64,000 nt of DNA from Lunularia cruciata (Eukaryota > Streptophyta > Marchantiopsida > Lunulariales > Lunulariaceae), in contig OX419755.1 of the NCBI GenBank assembly GCA_948567375.1, forward strand, positions 36,275,001-36,339,000. The letters are read 5' to 3'. Positions 19,979-31,497 of this stretch are shown here, piece after piece (within the stretch, counting starts at the first letter, position 1; each line of letters starts with the position of its first letter). The translations under genes were made by a program, and so were the position numbers. The notes below the pieces were generated by a model that searched no databases, had not been told where the DNA came from, and saw only the letters and a list, made by a program, of their open reading frames with translations.

Positions 19979-20182
19979 CTTTATATCACCTTAGGTGTGT
20001 TCTATGTTATTTCAGAGTTGGACGTTAGTAATGCTATATGAGTGAACTTGTCAGCTGTCTTTGAACTCTGATACAAAGGGAGAGGTCTAGTCTTGTAGTG
20101 TGTTAATGATGTCTGATACATCAGAGGATAGAAGAACTGTCGGACCTTCTACTTCAAAGAGCAAGAACAAAGGTTCTTAGCA

Positions 20183-21300
20183 GGTTATGGGTCCACAATC
20201 ACCATTGGGGTTGATAGGAGAACTCAAAGAGATAGAGAAATTAGGAAACATTAACTCCAGATCTTGGGGGTTGGATGTGAAGTGTATCTTAGACAGTTAA
20301 TATGGTTTAGACTTGGTGTTAGAAACTCATGATATAGATGAGGTAGAATCCAACAAGGAGGAGAGAGTCAAACACTCTATTACATCCCTATTACTAGTAA
20401 AAACAACTCCATCCTCCTTGATACTATTGCAGATTTTTTTTAGTTTTGTAGTTTTTGTAGTGAGCAAAGTGGAATCATCACCATCTTTCAGTTTTGTGTT
20501 TCATATCACATCCCGAATTCGATTGGAACTTTTCAATTTTTAAACAGAGTAGTAACTCTTGAGTTTATACCAAATCTTCCAACTCCTAGCACTTTATTAC
20601 TAGGAGATTTCTGCTAAGGGCTATGCAAGGGCAGATCAGAGACCTAGTAGACGCTTATGCTTGGAGTTAGGAGATTTGGCACAAAATTCAAGAGTTATTA
20701 CTTTGATGAGAAATTTGAAAATCCTAGTAGAATTTTGAGATGCAATATAGAACACGAAATTGAAAAATGATGATGATTTCATTATACATTTGTCAAAACT
20801 ACAAAAAATCTTCAGGAATGTTAAAGAAGGCGGGGTTGTCTCTACAAAGAAATATGAGATTAACCATCTCTTAAAGACTCCCTTCAGGCTATCAGTTTGT
20901 TCTAGTAGCTCTGAAAGTTTTACCTGTTGAAGTTGTCACATGGGATTATGTGATAAACAAATTGCTGGTGTTTAGCAGAGACAGAGAGGACAAAGAGATG
21001 AAGTTAAATGAGTTGGGAGATGTTGCTCTGTTCAGTGCTTCTTCTCGGTCAAGAAGAGTGCTGGATAGAAGAGTGAGTAAATCTGAGAAAGGAGTTAATA
21101 ATGTTGATGAAAGGACCTGTTATTTCTGTCATGAGGGAGGTTATATTGCACCTATATGTCCCAAGAAAAGAGAGAACGAGAGCTGAAGAAGGCAAACAAG
21201 AGACCTCAACCAGTAAAGAGTAAAAATTAGGGAGTTCAACTTAGAACACAGAGGAGTGCCATGAAATAGAAAGCAACAAGGAGGGGTACTCAGCAAAAGA
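20183..21300 (+). pseudogene. Element D Gag with an inverted duplication (broken)
   Basis: Gag begins in the LTR (ATG near 20108) and continues with MGPQSPLGLIGEL after the primer site. It runs into stops near 20299, and from about 20399 into an inverted copy of later gag sequence. The native order resumes near 20593. Later parts are LLVFSRDREDKEMKLNE and a zinc knuckle CYFCHEGGYIAPIC near 21120-21160, in which the expected histidine is tyrosine. Confidence 0.85.
20399..20853. repeat. Inverted repeat (about 195-bp arms) within element D gag
   Basis: The stretch 20399-20592 is a diverged reverse complement of 20658-20853, with about 65 bases between. For example, CTTGAGTTTATACCAAATCTTCC on + at about 20558 mirrors GGAGATTTGGCACAAAATTCAAG at about 20670. 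RNA across it could fold into a long imperfect hairpin. Confidence 0.8.
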
Positions 21301-24300
21301 GAGAGATTGTGGAACGTTGGCAGAATCACAGTTGTACTCAAACGGTTCTGGATGGTTCTTGAATTCTGGAGCCACCTCTCATATCTGTTACCACAAGGAG
21401 CTGTTCTCAACTCTTCAACCTCTGAAGATTCCCAGGAGTGTTTGTTGTGGACCTGGGATTCTGAATCCAGTGTTAGGAACTGGCAAAGTTCCTATTGCCT
21501 TCATGGGAAGATTTAATACAAGTTCTTGTAAGAGCTATTTGGAAAATGTGCTCTATGTTCTTGATTACACCAAGAACTTGATATCAGTACATCGCCTCAT
21601 GGAGCATGGAGTGGATGTTCTGTTTGAGGGCAACAGAAATCAATGCACTTTGAAGAAAGGAGAGCTGGTCCTTGGGTATGGCACTGCCAAAGGGAAGCTG
21701 TTCAAGTTGATGGAAGCTGACTGTTCTGATTCTGCACAGGTAGCAAAAAACAGATATTATGTTATTTGTGATAATCTCGAGTTTAGTGACTAGATACATG
21801 ACTAGGCTAGATTCCTGATTAGACTAGATACATGATTAGACTAGATACATGATTAGGGTGAAGTGAGGGCGCAGCCTCAATTAGGGCTCTGCAAAGCAAC
21901 CTGCTAGAGCTTGCTTGTGTATATATATCAGTGCTCTCTGCTCATGTTAAGGTAAGTTCTCATACAAGGATCATTCCCAGCACCTTGTACCTTGTTTAGG
22001 GTGTGTTCTATGCTGCTTCCCACTGGGGTACCTTTCATGCTGCGTGAGTGCTGTTGTGTACTATCTTTGAAGGCTCTGAGAGAGAGTGAGTTGAATATTG
22101 CTGAGTGCAATTAGGAGTGTCTACTCTGGTGAGACTAGGAAAGCTGAGTGCTAGGATGTCTGATACATCAGAAGTCAGAATGAATGAGGATAGACCATCT
22201 ACTTCAAAGACTAGAAGGAAAGGTTCTCATCATATTATGTCCATCTCTGGCATTTGAGGTTAGGGCACTTGTTAATGCAAAACCTATATGCTTTAGAGAA
22301 AGTAGTGGAGGGGTTGAAACTAGATCCCAAAGGAAAACTCGAATTCTGCATTGGGTGTGCAGAAGGTAAGGCACACAAGGCTCCTATCCCCAAGAAATCT
22401 TCATCTAGAGTTTCTGGTCTTCTAGATGTCATACATTCTGATGTACGGGGACACATACATGATACATGACTGAGAAGTCATTGAGTGGAGCAGCCTACTA
22501 TATTTCCTTTGTGGATGATTACAGTAGAAAGAGCTTTATCTATCTCATGAAAAGCAAGGATGAAGTGCTGCAAAAATTCCAGAAGTTTGTAGCCATGGCT
22601 GAGTTGCAGACTGGGAGGAAAGTCAAGCGATTGAGAACAGATGGAGGCAGAGAGTACAGGAATGAGGAATTCCTCTCTTTTCTGTCAGAGAAAGGAATTC
22701 TCCTTGACTGTACTGCCGGAGACAGTCCTGCACAGAATGATATGCAGAAAGGTTGAATAGGACACTGGTGGACAAAGCATTGGCAATGCTCCAACATGCC
22801 AAGTTGGAGAGAAAGTTTTGGGGTGCTGCAATTAGCACTGCAAATTACCTTAGAAATACCAGTGGTACCACAGCATTGCAAGGAAGAACTCCTGAAGAAT
22901 GTTGGAGTGGTAAGAAACCTAATCTTTCAGCTTTGAAAGTTTTTGGATGTCCAGCCTATGTTCATATTCCCAAGGAGCAAAGGAGGAAGTTCACAAAGAA
23001 GGCTGAGAGAATGCTTTTTGTAGGATATGAAGTGGGACTGAAAGGATATCTTATGTACAATCCTAAGTCTGGACAGATCATCAGAAGTAGAGATGTACTC
23101 TTTGATGAATTGAGGACTTGGAGTGAGAACAGTGATGAGTTGCAGAAGCAAGGTGATCAGTTTGATCAGCCTGATCAACCTATCTTCCCAAGCTGCAGAG
23201 TCAGTTCTTCAGATCAATCATCAGAAAAGCAATCTCTACCTGAAGCTGATGGTTCACCAATGAAGAGTCTGAAGGTGTACAAAAGAAAGCCTAAACAGAC
23301 TATGGTTTCTGATTCTGATACTACAGAAGAAGACTCTCAGAAGCAGACTGCAGATGCAGAATCTCTGAGTGAGATTCCAGAGATGACATGAAACTTCTGG
23401 GCACAGAGCCAAGAAGATCACAGAGAGATAGAAAACCTATTGACAGACTTGGCTTTCTATCAGAAGAGATGTTAGATGAATCTTACATCTGTCATGAAGA
23501 TTGTGATCCAGACACTTTACAGCAAGCTATGCTCAGACCAGATTCGAGTCAGTGGGAGTTGGCTGTAGCAGAAGAGAAGAAGTCTCTTCAGACTAATGGT
23601 ACATAGATACTAGTTGATTTACCACCAAGTAGGAAAGCAATTGGCTGTAAATGGGTTTTCAGGGTCAAACGTGGAACTGAGAATGAGGTCCTGAAGTACA
23701 AGGCAAGACTTGTTGCAAAGGGCTTCAATCAAAAAGTATCAATAGATTATTCAGAAACTTTTGCACCAGTTGCCAGTTATGGATCTATTCCCATGCTTCT
23801 AGCTCTTGCAACAGAGAGAGATTGGGAAGTGGAGCAGTTAGATGTGAAAATAGCCTTTCTTAATGGAGATTTGAGAGACTCTATCTACATGGATGTTCCA
23901 GATGGATATACTGAAGGCAAAGGAAAAGTATGTTTGCTTAAGAAGGGCTTTATATGGTCTTAAGCAAGCTCCTAGAGCCTGGTATGAGAAACAAGACTCA
24001 TACTTGAGAGAGCTGGATTTCAAACGAGCAGATTTTGATATGAGTGTGTATACTAAAGATGCTGCATACATAGCTGTATATGTAGATGATCTATTACTGT
24101 TGGGGAACAGTGAATCTATCAATGGAGTGATAGATTTTTTGTGCTCTGGTTTTGAGATGACTATCCTTGGTGCTGTAAAACTCGTTTTGGGAATCAAAGT
24201 GAGCAGAGACAGAGAAGTAGGATGGATCCGAATCAGTCAACCACAATATGTGAGATCCATACTAGCTAAGTATCAGATAACAGAGGCAAATCCTGTCGCT

Positions 24301-24990
24301 GCACCTCTTAATCTAGGGTGGAAGCACAGCAGAATCATAGATGGGGAGGTGAATCACTGTGACAAAACGTTGTATCAGAGTGCTCTTGGTTCTCTAATGT
24401 TTATCATGGTCTGTACAAGACCAGATATATGCTATGCAGTGGGAGCACTAGCTAGATATACTAGCAACCTGCACAAGCACATTAGAAAGGTATAAAGAGA
24501 ATATTCAGGTACCTTAAGGGTACCCAAGATGCATTCTTGGAGTACAGAAAGCAAGGGAACTTACTTGCTTCTACTCTTGAAGCATGTACAGATGCTAGTT
24601 GGGGAGATGACACAAATAACAGCAGATCAACTAGTGGATATGTAATCATGCTTAGTGGTGGAGCAATCAGTTTGCATAGTAAACAGCAAATATCCGCTGC
24701 ACTGTTTACTACTGAGGCAGAATTTATGGCTGCATCAACTGCTACTCAAGAAGTCATCTGGAACAGGATACTTCTTAAGGAGCTGGATTTTGAGCAGGAA
24801 AGTCCTACTACATTGTACTGTGACAATACAGGAAGGATAGCACTCAGCAAAAATCCTGTACATCACCCAAGGACTTTTGTAAGCACATTGAGGTTAGAAG
24901 AAAATTTGTAGAGGAGAAAGAAAAGGAGAATGTTGTGAAGTTAGTTTACTGTCCTACACAGGAGATGACAGCAGATGTGTTTACAAAAGC
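21301..24990 (+). pseudogene. Element D protease, integrase, RT and RNase H (broken)
   Basis: Protease and zinc-finger region: FLNSGATSHICYHKEL (the catalytic Asp of D-S-G is Asn) near 21360, then, after the solo LTR, LRLGHLLMQNLYALEKV near 22255. Integrase: FVDDYSRKSFIYLMKSK and RTDGGREYRNEEF (22500-22680), followed by a short deletion where QNGVAERLNRT should be (about 22735-22760), then FWGAAISTANYLRN. RT: WVFRVKRGTENEV, a frameshift near 23945, then YGLKQAPRAWYEK and VYVDDLLLLGNSE near 24090. RNase H: CTDASWGDDTNNSRST, TTEAEFMAAST, YCDNTGRIALSKNP near 24820. There are stops at 23396, 23606 and elsewhere. Confidence 0.87.
21760..22232 (+). mobile_element. Solo B-type LTR inside element D
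   Basis: This 473-bp LTR is flanked by the perfect duplication TATTA (21755-21759, 22233-22237). It starts TGTTATTTGTGATAATC and ends GGTTCTCATCA. Near 21790-21860 it has a local tandem repeat of about 20 bases (GACTAGATACATGATTA, three imperfect copies). It carries an intact in-LTR Gag start ATGTCTGATACATCAGAAG at about 22158. It interrupts D between the protease and the pre-integrase zinc finger. Confidence 0.93.
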
Positions 24991-25061
24991 ACTTCGGAAA
25001 GATAAATATATAAAATGTGTAGTAGAAATGGGAATTGTCCTAAACTCTCATTAAATGTGAA

Positions 25062-25630
25062 TGTTAGTTTTAGTTAATCTCTAGTTTAATGATTTTCTAG
25101 GTTTCAGGGTTTTGTTAGATTTCTCTAGAACTCTATTAGGTATCTATTTAGGGTAAAGTGGGTCAACCCTAATTAGAGTTTTGCAAAGCAACCTCATAGG
25201 GTTAACTTATGCCAATATATGAATAGTTCCTGCACTGGTTTGAGTTAGTTCTTCTACAAGGATATTCCCATCATCAACACCTAGCATTTCGTGAAATCTT
25301 GAACTGCGTTACATCACCTCAGGTATGTTCTATGCTATTTCAGAATTGGGTGTTAGTAATGCTGCGTGAGTGAACTTCTTTGCTGTCTTTCAACTCTGAT
25401 ACAAGGAGAGAGGTCTAGTATTGCAGTGTATTAGTGATCTCAGGTGTGTTCTATGCTATTTCAGAATTGGGAGTTAGTAATGCTCCGTGAGTGAACTTGT
25501 TTGCTATCTTTGAACTTGATACAAGGAGAGAAGTCTAGTATTGCAGGGTGTTAATGATGTCTGATACATTAGAGATTAGAATGATTGACAGACCTTCTAC
25601 TTCAAAGAGCAAGAACAAAGTTTCTTATCA
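25062..25630 (+). repeat. 3' LTR of element D with 121-bp tandem duplication
   Basis: The LTR is 569 bp, against about 438 bp for the 5' LTR after removing its insert. The excess is explained by adjacent copies 25318-25438 and 25439-25559, each beginning CTCAGGTRTGTTCTATGC. It ends TTTCTTATCA before TATTC. Confidence 0.88.
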
Positions 25631-25649
25631 TATTCTATCCAGTGGTTCC

Positions 25650-26275
25650 ATCAAGTGGTTGGTATCCCCATGGGACACCTTGTGCTGTCTTCGTGGCTAA
25701 TTTGTACCTCGTCACCTATGAGCTGGATTTCATTCGAAGATTAGCAGACCTTCAGGACTAGCAGACACTTCAGACCTTCCAGATTAGCAGACCTTCAGGA
25801 CTTCGACCTAATGGTAAATTGTCCCACATTGGAAGATATGTTGATGATCTTCTTGTAGTTGGCTCTAGTCTTGCTAACTGTAGGGACTTCATGTACAAGG
25901 ATGACTCTGCCAGGGGAGGAGGGATATATCCTAAGCTATCCTGCGAGTTAGTTCGAACTCATTTCGGCACTCAGTGCAATTACCTGGACTGTAGGATAAC
26001 TCAGGATGACTTCAACATCTTCGTCTCCATCTATGATAAGAAAGGACTGCCTCATTTTGCTAACTTCAAGACCATCTCATTACCTCATGTTCTCTGACAT
26101 TTCCTCTACATGCAAATTAGGCATCATCAAATCAGAATGTGTAAGATACAGGAGAGTCCATAATAACAAAAAATCTTATCTTGCTGCTTGTAGGACACTC
26201 ATTGATAAATTTGTGGCAGAAAACTACCCTCTTCACCTCATTCGCAAGAAATTTTGCTTAGTCCTTCAATGAAAA
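25650..26275 (+). pseudogene. Reverse-transcriptase relic, probably Penelope-like
   Basis: Conceptual translation in shifting frames gives, in order, GIPMG then CAVFVANLYLVTYELDF (about 25665-25735), GRYVDDLLVVGSSL (about 25830-25870), NYLDCRITQDDFNIFVSIYDKKG (about 25980-26045) and SDISSTCKLGIIKSECVRYRR through LIRKKF (about 26090-26260). The motif order and the LD...IYDK...FPH-type segment differ from Copia and Gypsy. They resemble RTs of Penelope-like elements or related non-LTR groups, as known for the family. Short repeats of AGCAGACCTTCAGGACT between 25735 and 25805 and at least two frameshifts disrupt it. No endonuclease domain or terminal repeat was found. The class assignment is the uncertain part. 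Confidence 0.6.
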
Positions 26276-26397
26276 GAAAATATTCATGGTTATCATGGTC
26301 TTAGCATCTATAGAGATCTAAGAAACTCCGTTCTCTCTACCAGGCGGGGAGCTCCAGTCCTAGCCCACCAGTAGTTACTCACACACTTGGGTGTTTT

Positions 26398-26627
26398 TGT
26401 TAGATTTATAATGAGACATGTTAGTTGATGTTCACACATGACTACTGTTCACATGAGTTACATGTGAACACCTTAGAGTTAAGTTAAGAGCACATGAGTT
26501 ACACGTTTCACACTGTAGATGCAAAGGTGTGCTCTAAGAGTATGTTCGTGTACTTCTATAATCCCAGTTCTGGGATTATCATTTGTTCAACCAATCGAGT
26601 ACATACTGCTCATTTCATTTTCTCACA
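26398..26627 (+). repeat. 5' LTR of element E
   Basis: The LTR is 230 bp, with TGTTAGATTT at the start and TTTCTCACA at the end. It is related to the C LTRs: GAGCACATGAGTTACACG, GTTCACATGAGTTACATG, and TTCTATAATCCCAGTTCTGGGATTATC, where the C LTR has TATATAATCCCAG. The loss of TATA here may weaken the promoter. The primer site follows at 26628. Confidence 0.88.
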
Positions 26628-26836
26628 TGGTATTAGAGCTCTAAGTTTCAGAATTCCTTTTAGCTGCTAGGGGACGCCTTAGCACACACACAAATTTCGA
26701 AATTCTGGGAAGCCTAAGTTTTACACACTAGTGTATCTGGAAAAACAAGACCCCCTTGTTCCTCCTCTGAAGAGTTTCTCTTTTCTCTGGGTTTTGGGAG
26801 AGATATTCTCCATTATCCTCTGTGCATCAAATCATC

Positions 26837-29071
26837 ATGTCTGCTGCTGGTGCTGCTGGTGTTGGTCCTGGTGTTGGTGCTCCTGCTCCTGCTGCTGCTG
26901 CTCCTGCTGGTGCAATATTTGTTACTCCAGCCATACGATTTGACTCAACCTTTGTCAAATTCAATGGCAATTATTTCCAATCTTGGAAACATTGTCTTGC
27001 ACTCAAACTAAATGTGGCTTCAGTTTTTTCAATTGTTGATGGTATTGAAGTTAAGCTCACCTCAGCTGCTACTCTACCTGATTGAGAGCATAGGAATCTT
27101 GTTGCTCTTGAAGTAATCAATTCAACATTAGCTCCTGAGTTTGTTCCTGCCATCAACAAACACATGTTGGTTTTTGCAAGCAAAGCATGGATGGATTTAA
27201 CAACCATGTATGAAGGTACCGATGATGTCACAATCATGTACCTACTGGACACTTTCATGAATTTGAAGATGCGTGAAGGCACCAATGTAGCAAAGCACAT
27301 TACCAATTTTCGAGGAGTCCTCACCCAATTAGCTGCGGTGAACAACCCAATCGATGACCAGCAGGCTAAGCTCCATTTGATGAGATCTATGCCTTCTAGT
27401 TTCAAGTATTTTCTGCAATCATTGCAAACACAGAAGACACTACATCTCTCTGATCATTGCTCTTCTTCTTCAAGAAGAGATCAGTATGAAGTATGAAGGT
27501 CTTGTAGAGCAAACAACTGCTCTAGCCATCACACAAGGCTCTACATCTCCTTACAGAAACAAAGGTGAAGGCAGGGGGAGCTGGAAGCATGAATCTCATG
27601 GTTTTTCTGGTCAGAACTCTTTCAATAGACCTTCTGGTTAGACCTTTTTCAGCAGATTTTCTGGTCAGAATCCTTCCCCTGGTCAGAACTCTTTCAACAG
27701 ACCTTCCGGTCAAAATCAGAGATATTTCTCTACATCTTCTGGAGGAAATTCCTTCAGACCTTCTATCATCTGTCACTACTGCTCAAAGAAGGGACATCAC
27801 ATCAAAGACTGTCGCAAGCGCATTGTTGATGCAAGGGAGAAAGGAGGCAAGGAACACCATCACTCCAATGATTCTACAACTCACCTCTCCTTGTACAATG
27901 CTGATGTTGTTCCTTCAGTCACTCAGGACAAGAGATGGTACATCGACACTGCTGCTTCTCAGCACATGACCTACCAACGAACCTGTTTCTTGGTCTATGA
28001 AGCATACTCACCACCTAGACAAGTTTACTTGGCTGATGGTTCCAACATTGCTATTCTAAGCCATGGGACAGTTTGAGTTAAGCTTGCTTGTTCAGGGAAG
28101 TCCTACATTCTAGAAGATGTTCTACATGTTCCTTTGCTGAACAAGAATCTCTATTCAGCACTTCAGTTGAGCAAGTCACATGGATCATTTCAGTTAAAGG
28201 AAACCAGCATTTTCCTTTATGATGATCTGCAGAATCTGATTGCATCCTGTCCTAGATTGGATAATTTTTGGCTTCTGGTAGAGTCCATTGATCAACCTCA
28301 AGATGCTGCAGTCTCTACATCAACTCAGTCTTAGCCATCTCAAGCTGCTGCAATCTCTATTCCAACTAGGGATACATATTCCGCCCTTACTTCCCTATGG
28401 CATCGACAACTGGGGCATATCAGCAAGAATCGACTTCAGCTTCTACAAGACAAAGATCTGGTTTCTAGGATGGATCGTATCCATCCTAATTTGTTTCCTG
28501 TCTGCTCACCTTGTCATCATGGCAAGCAAACTCGAATTACCTTACCTCAGGATGGAGCTACTAGAGCCACCGTTCCATTGGCTCTTGTCCATTCTGATGT
28601 TTGTGGTCCCATCTCTTCTGCTACCTACACTGGTTACAGATACTTTGTGACCTTCATTGATGATTACACAAGGTACACATTTTTGTATCTACTCAAGTTG
28701 AAACATGAAGTTTTTACTTGTTTTCAAGAATCCGTGACCTATGCAGAGACTCAACTCAATCAGAAGGTTGGGTGCTGTGCTCAGACAATGGTGGTGAATA
28801 CAACTCTGCAGATTCTCATCTTTCTGCAAAAGCAAAGGTATCATGCACCAATTCAGCACTCCACATACTACTCAGCAAAATGGTGTTGCTGAGAGAAAGA
28901 ACAGAACATTGTTGGAAGCAGTCCGCACTATGTTATTTGAGTCTGGACTCCCCAAGCCTTACTGGGGAGAGGCACTACACACTGCCAACTTTCTGCAAAA
29001 TCGAAGTCCTACCAAAGCCATCTCCTCCAAAGTCACACCTTTCCAACTCTGGTTTGGTTATAAACCTAATC
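26837..29071 (+). pseudogene. Element E Gag, protease and integrase N-terminus (broken)
   Basis: Gag starts at ATG 26837 with an alanine/glycine/proline-rich N-terminus encoded by GCT/GGT/CCT repeats. It continues with FVKFNGNYFQSWKHCLALKLN, a stop at about 27083, then WMDLTTMYEGTDDVTIMYLL, and breaks near 27465. Repeated NSFNRPSGQN-like units precede a CCHC zinc knuckle near 27773-27815. The protease is IDTAASQHMTYQRT near 27945 (alanine in place of the usual glycine, as in C). The zinc finger LWHRQLGHISKNRLQLL is near 28400. The integrase core FIDDYTRYTFLYLLKLK is at 28650, then frameshifted SDNGGEY and NGVAERKNRTLLEA (28790-28910). Confidence 0.86.
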
Positions 29072-29513
29072 TGTTAGTTTAGTTAATCTCTAGTTTAGAG
29101 ACTTCCCTTGACTTGAAGAATCCTCTAGAAGCCCTGCCAGATGTCCTCTACTTAGGGTAAAGAGTGGGCGCAGCCCTAATTAGGGTTATGCAAAGCAACC
29201 CCCTAGGGTTTGCTTAAGTGTATATAAGAGTGTTTTCTACTCCTGTTTCAGTCAGTTCTTCAACAAGGGTGATTCCCAACACCTCTTCCTTGCATTTCGT
29301 GAAGTCCTGAGTTGCCTAACATCATCTCAGGATTGTCTTTGGATATCTCAGTATTAGAGGCTACTAGTGCTGCGTGAGAGAACCTACTTGATGCTTGTGA
29401 GCTGTGATACAAGAGGAGAGATCTAGTACTGCAGTAGTGATGTCTGATACATCAGAGATCAGAGGGAGTGATAGACCTTCCACTTCAAAGGGTAGGAAGC
29501 TTGGTTCTTATCA
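29072..29513 (+). mobile_element. Solo LTR (D-prime type) inside element E integrase
   Basis: The LTR is 442 bp with perfect duplication TAATC (29067-29071, 29514-29518). It has the palindrome CCCTAATTAGGG (29174-29185) and a TATATAAG box at 29221, about 36 bases downstream. Then come the shared GCATTTCGTGAAGTCC block and an in-LTR Gag start ATGTCTGATACATCAGAGA at about 29440. The same type is found at 31498-31942 and in the phytoene desaturase intron (36858-37309). No full-length D-prime element lies in this window. Confidence 0.93.
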
Positions 29514-30624
29514 TAATCTATCCCTACTTTGCATTTTTGGTTGCATTGCTTATGCACATGTTCCATCTTCCTCCAGATCTAAATTCGATTCTAAGTCTTT
29601 CAAGTGTATCTTCCTTGGTTATGATCAGGATAGTAAAGCTTATAGACTACAAAAAATATCTGATAACTCCATTTTTCTGTCAAGAGATGTTCGGTTTCAA
29701 GAACATACCTACGCTCATGAACATAAACAGTGTTCTGACACTAAGGATATTCAACTGGATTTCATCTATGATCCGACAATTTTCATTCCCTCTCTTGCTT
29801 CTAGTTCTCAGTCTACCCATAGTCTATCCCCACCAACTCCTACTCAGTCACCTCCTCTTCACCATCTTACAGTTCCAACACTTCCTTCTCCATTAGCTTC
29901 TTCACTACAATCTTTACCTTCTAGTTCTGGCACTCCACACAGGTCCTCAGGATCCTCTATCATTGTTTACTCGAGAAGGCCAAAACCTCTACCTTCTCCA
30001 GATGCTGTCCAAGCACCCTCTGTACATCAAGGCACCAGGGTTTGCACTGCAATTCGAAAATATGATGCACTGTTGGAGTCTGCTAATGCATTAAGCGTGC
30101 ATTACTCTGCATCTGACCCTGATCCCGACATTTATGAAGCTGCTATCGCTGGACCTGATTCCAGTAAATGGTTTGAGGCTATTCAAGATGAGCTTGAGTT
30201 CATGGAGAACAATCAAACATGGGTCATCACTGAGTTACCAGTAGGTCGCAAGGCAATCACCTGTAAGTGGATTTTTAAAAAGAAATACGATGCACAAGGT
30301 TTGATCCAAAGGTACATGGCTAGACTTGTTGCTCGTGGTTTTTCTCAAGTTCCAGGTATTTATTACACAGAGACCTACTCTCCTGTTGTCAAATTGACAA
30401 CAATTTGCGTGTTGCTTGCTTACTCAGCTCAGAATGATTTGGAAGTGCATGCTCTTGATGTCAAAACAGCTTTTCTCAATGGCACATTGACTGAGAAAAT
30501 CTACATCCACATTCCTCCTGGCTTGCTGACTCCTGACCAGCACAAGCAGCAACAAGCCACTAAACAAGGACAATTGGTTTTACAGCTCTACAAGGCTTTG
30601 TATGGTCTCAAACAGTCTGCCTGA
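29440..30624 (+). pseudogene. Chimeric ORF: LTR-encoded Gag start fused to element E integrase-RT
   Basis: The solo LTR's Gag ATG (about 29440) opens a frame that leaves the LTR at 29513 and continues without a stop into the integrase C-terminus of E (FGCIAYAHVP, KCIFLGYDQDSKAYRL). It goes on through the serine/proline-rich linker and the N-terminal half of RT (WVITELPVGRKAI, LDVKTAFLNGTL), and stops at 30624. In E's own frame the RT goes on after this stop (LYVDDCILASNN in 30661-31497). The junction is a by-product of insertion. The LTR also supplies a TATA box 210 bases upstream, so a transcript is conceivable, but nothing shows that it is made. Confidence 0.7.
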
Positions 30625-30660
30625 CAGTGGTATCACAAGTTTGATCAGTTTTTACTAGGT

Positions 30661-31497
30661 TTGGGATTTCAGCGCTCTGGAGCTGATTCTAATCTCTATA
30701 TTTTCCATTCTGGTTCTCATTTTGTCATCTTACCTCTTTATGTAGATGACTGCATCCTTGCCAGCAATAACCTTTCTCTTCTCCTCTCTGTCAAAGAGTG
30801 TCTTAAACAGGGTTTTGAGATGACTGATCTGGGAGAGATTAGTCGTTGTCTTCAGTTGCAAGTCACAAGAGACAGAAAACAAAGAAAGATCAATCTATCT
30901 CAAGAGAGATATTTAAGAGAGATTCTTACTTGTTTTCATATGCAAGACTGTAAACCTGTTTACAATCCTGTAGAGTCAGGCGTGAGATTAAGTCTTCAGG
31001 ATTGTCCAAAAACTGATCAAGAGAGAGAATATATGAAAACAGTACCTTACCAATCTGCAGTGGGGAGTTTGATGTGGGCCATGGTCAGCACTAGGCCTGA
31101 TCTGGCTTATGCTGTCAGCTCAGTTGCCAAGTATATGGCAAATCCTGGCCTGAACCATTGGAAGGCTATCAAAAGGATATTCCGGTACATTCAAGGTACG
31201 CTGTCACAGGGCCTAACTTACAGAGCATCTAGTACTCCCATTCATGGGTACTCCGACTCAGATTGGGGAGGAGATCAAGACACAAGACGATTTACAGGAG
31301 GATACTGCTTTATCTTTTGTAATGCAGCTGTCTGTCGGTCAAGCAAAAGGCAAGCTTCTGTTTCTTTATCCAGCACTGAAGCTGAATACATGGCCTTGTC
31401 AAAGGCATCGACTGAAGCAGTATGGCTCAAGCGCTTGTTAAGTGACCTGGGTTTTCTTGGAGAAACGATGAAGCTGTACTGCGATAGCAACAGCGGA
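30661..31497 (+). pseudogene. Element E RT catalytic part and truncated RNase H
   Basis: RT continues after the stop at 30624 with LYVDDCILASNNLSLLLSV, LQLQVTRDRKQRKINLSQERYL and VPYQSAVGSLMWAMVSTRPDLAYAV. RNase H follows with HGYSDSDWGGDQDTRRFT, LSSTEAEYMALSKA and YCDSNSG, where it is cut. The catalytic residues visible are intact. The remaining RNase H and the LTR are absent. Confidence 0.87.

Larger units (their letters stand above)
19263..25630 (+). mobile_element. Copia element D with two nested solo LTRs
   Basis: D is on the plus strand and related to A and B. Its flanking duplication is TACTC (19258-19262) against TATTC (25631-25635), one mismatch. The 5' LTR is 19263-20182, interrupted by an A-type solo LTR; the 3' LTR is 25062-25630, enlarged by a 121-bp tandem duplication. 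The primer site is at 20183. Gag contains an inverted duplication of about 195 bp, and the protease-integrase junction is interrupted by a B-type solo LTR at 21760-22232. Coding is broken at many places. It is an old, inactive copy. Confidence 0.9.
26398..31497 (+). mobile_element. Copia element E, 3'-truncated
   Basis: This plus-strand element is of the same lineage as C. The 5' LTR is 26398-26627, followed by primer site TGGTATTAGAGC with one change from the standard. The body runs Gag, protease, integrase, RT and the first part of RNase H, then ends within RNase H at the DSNSG motif (about 31490), where another LTR fragment is joined. The last 90 or so codons and the 3' LTR are missing, so no target duplication can be checked. 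A solo LTR splits integrase at 29072-29513. Several stops and frameshifts make it inactive. Confidence 0.9.
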
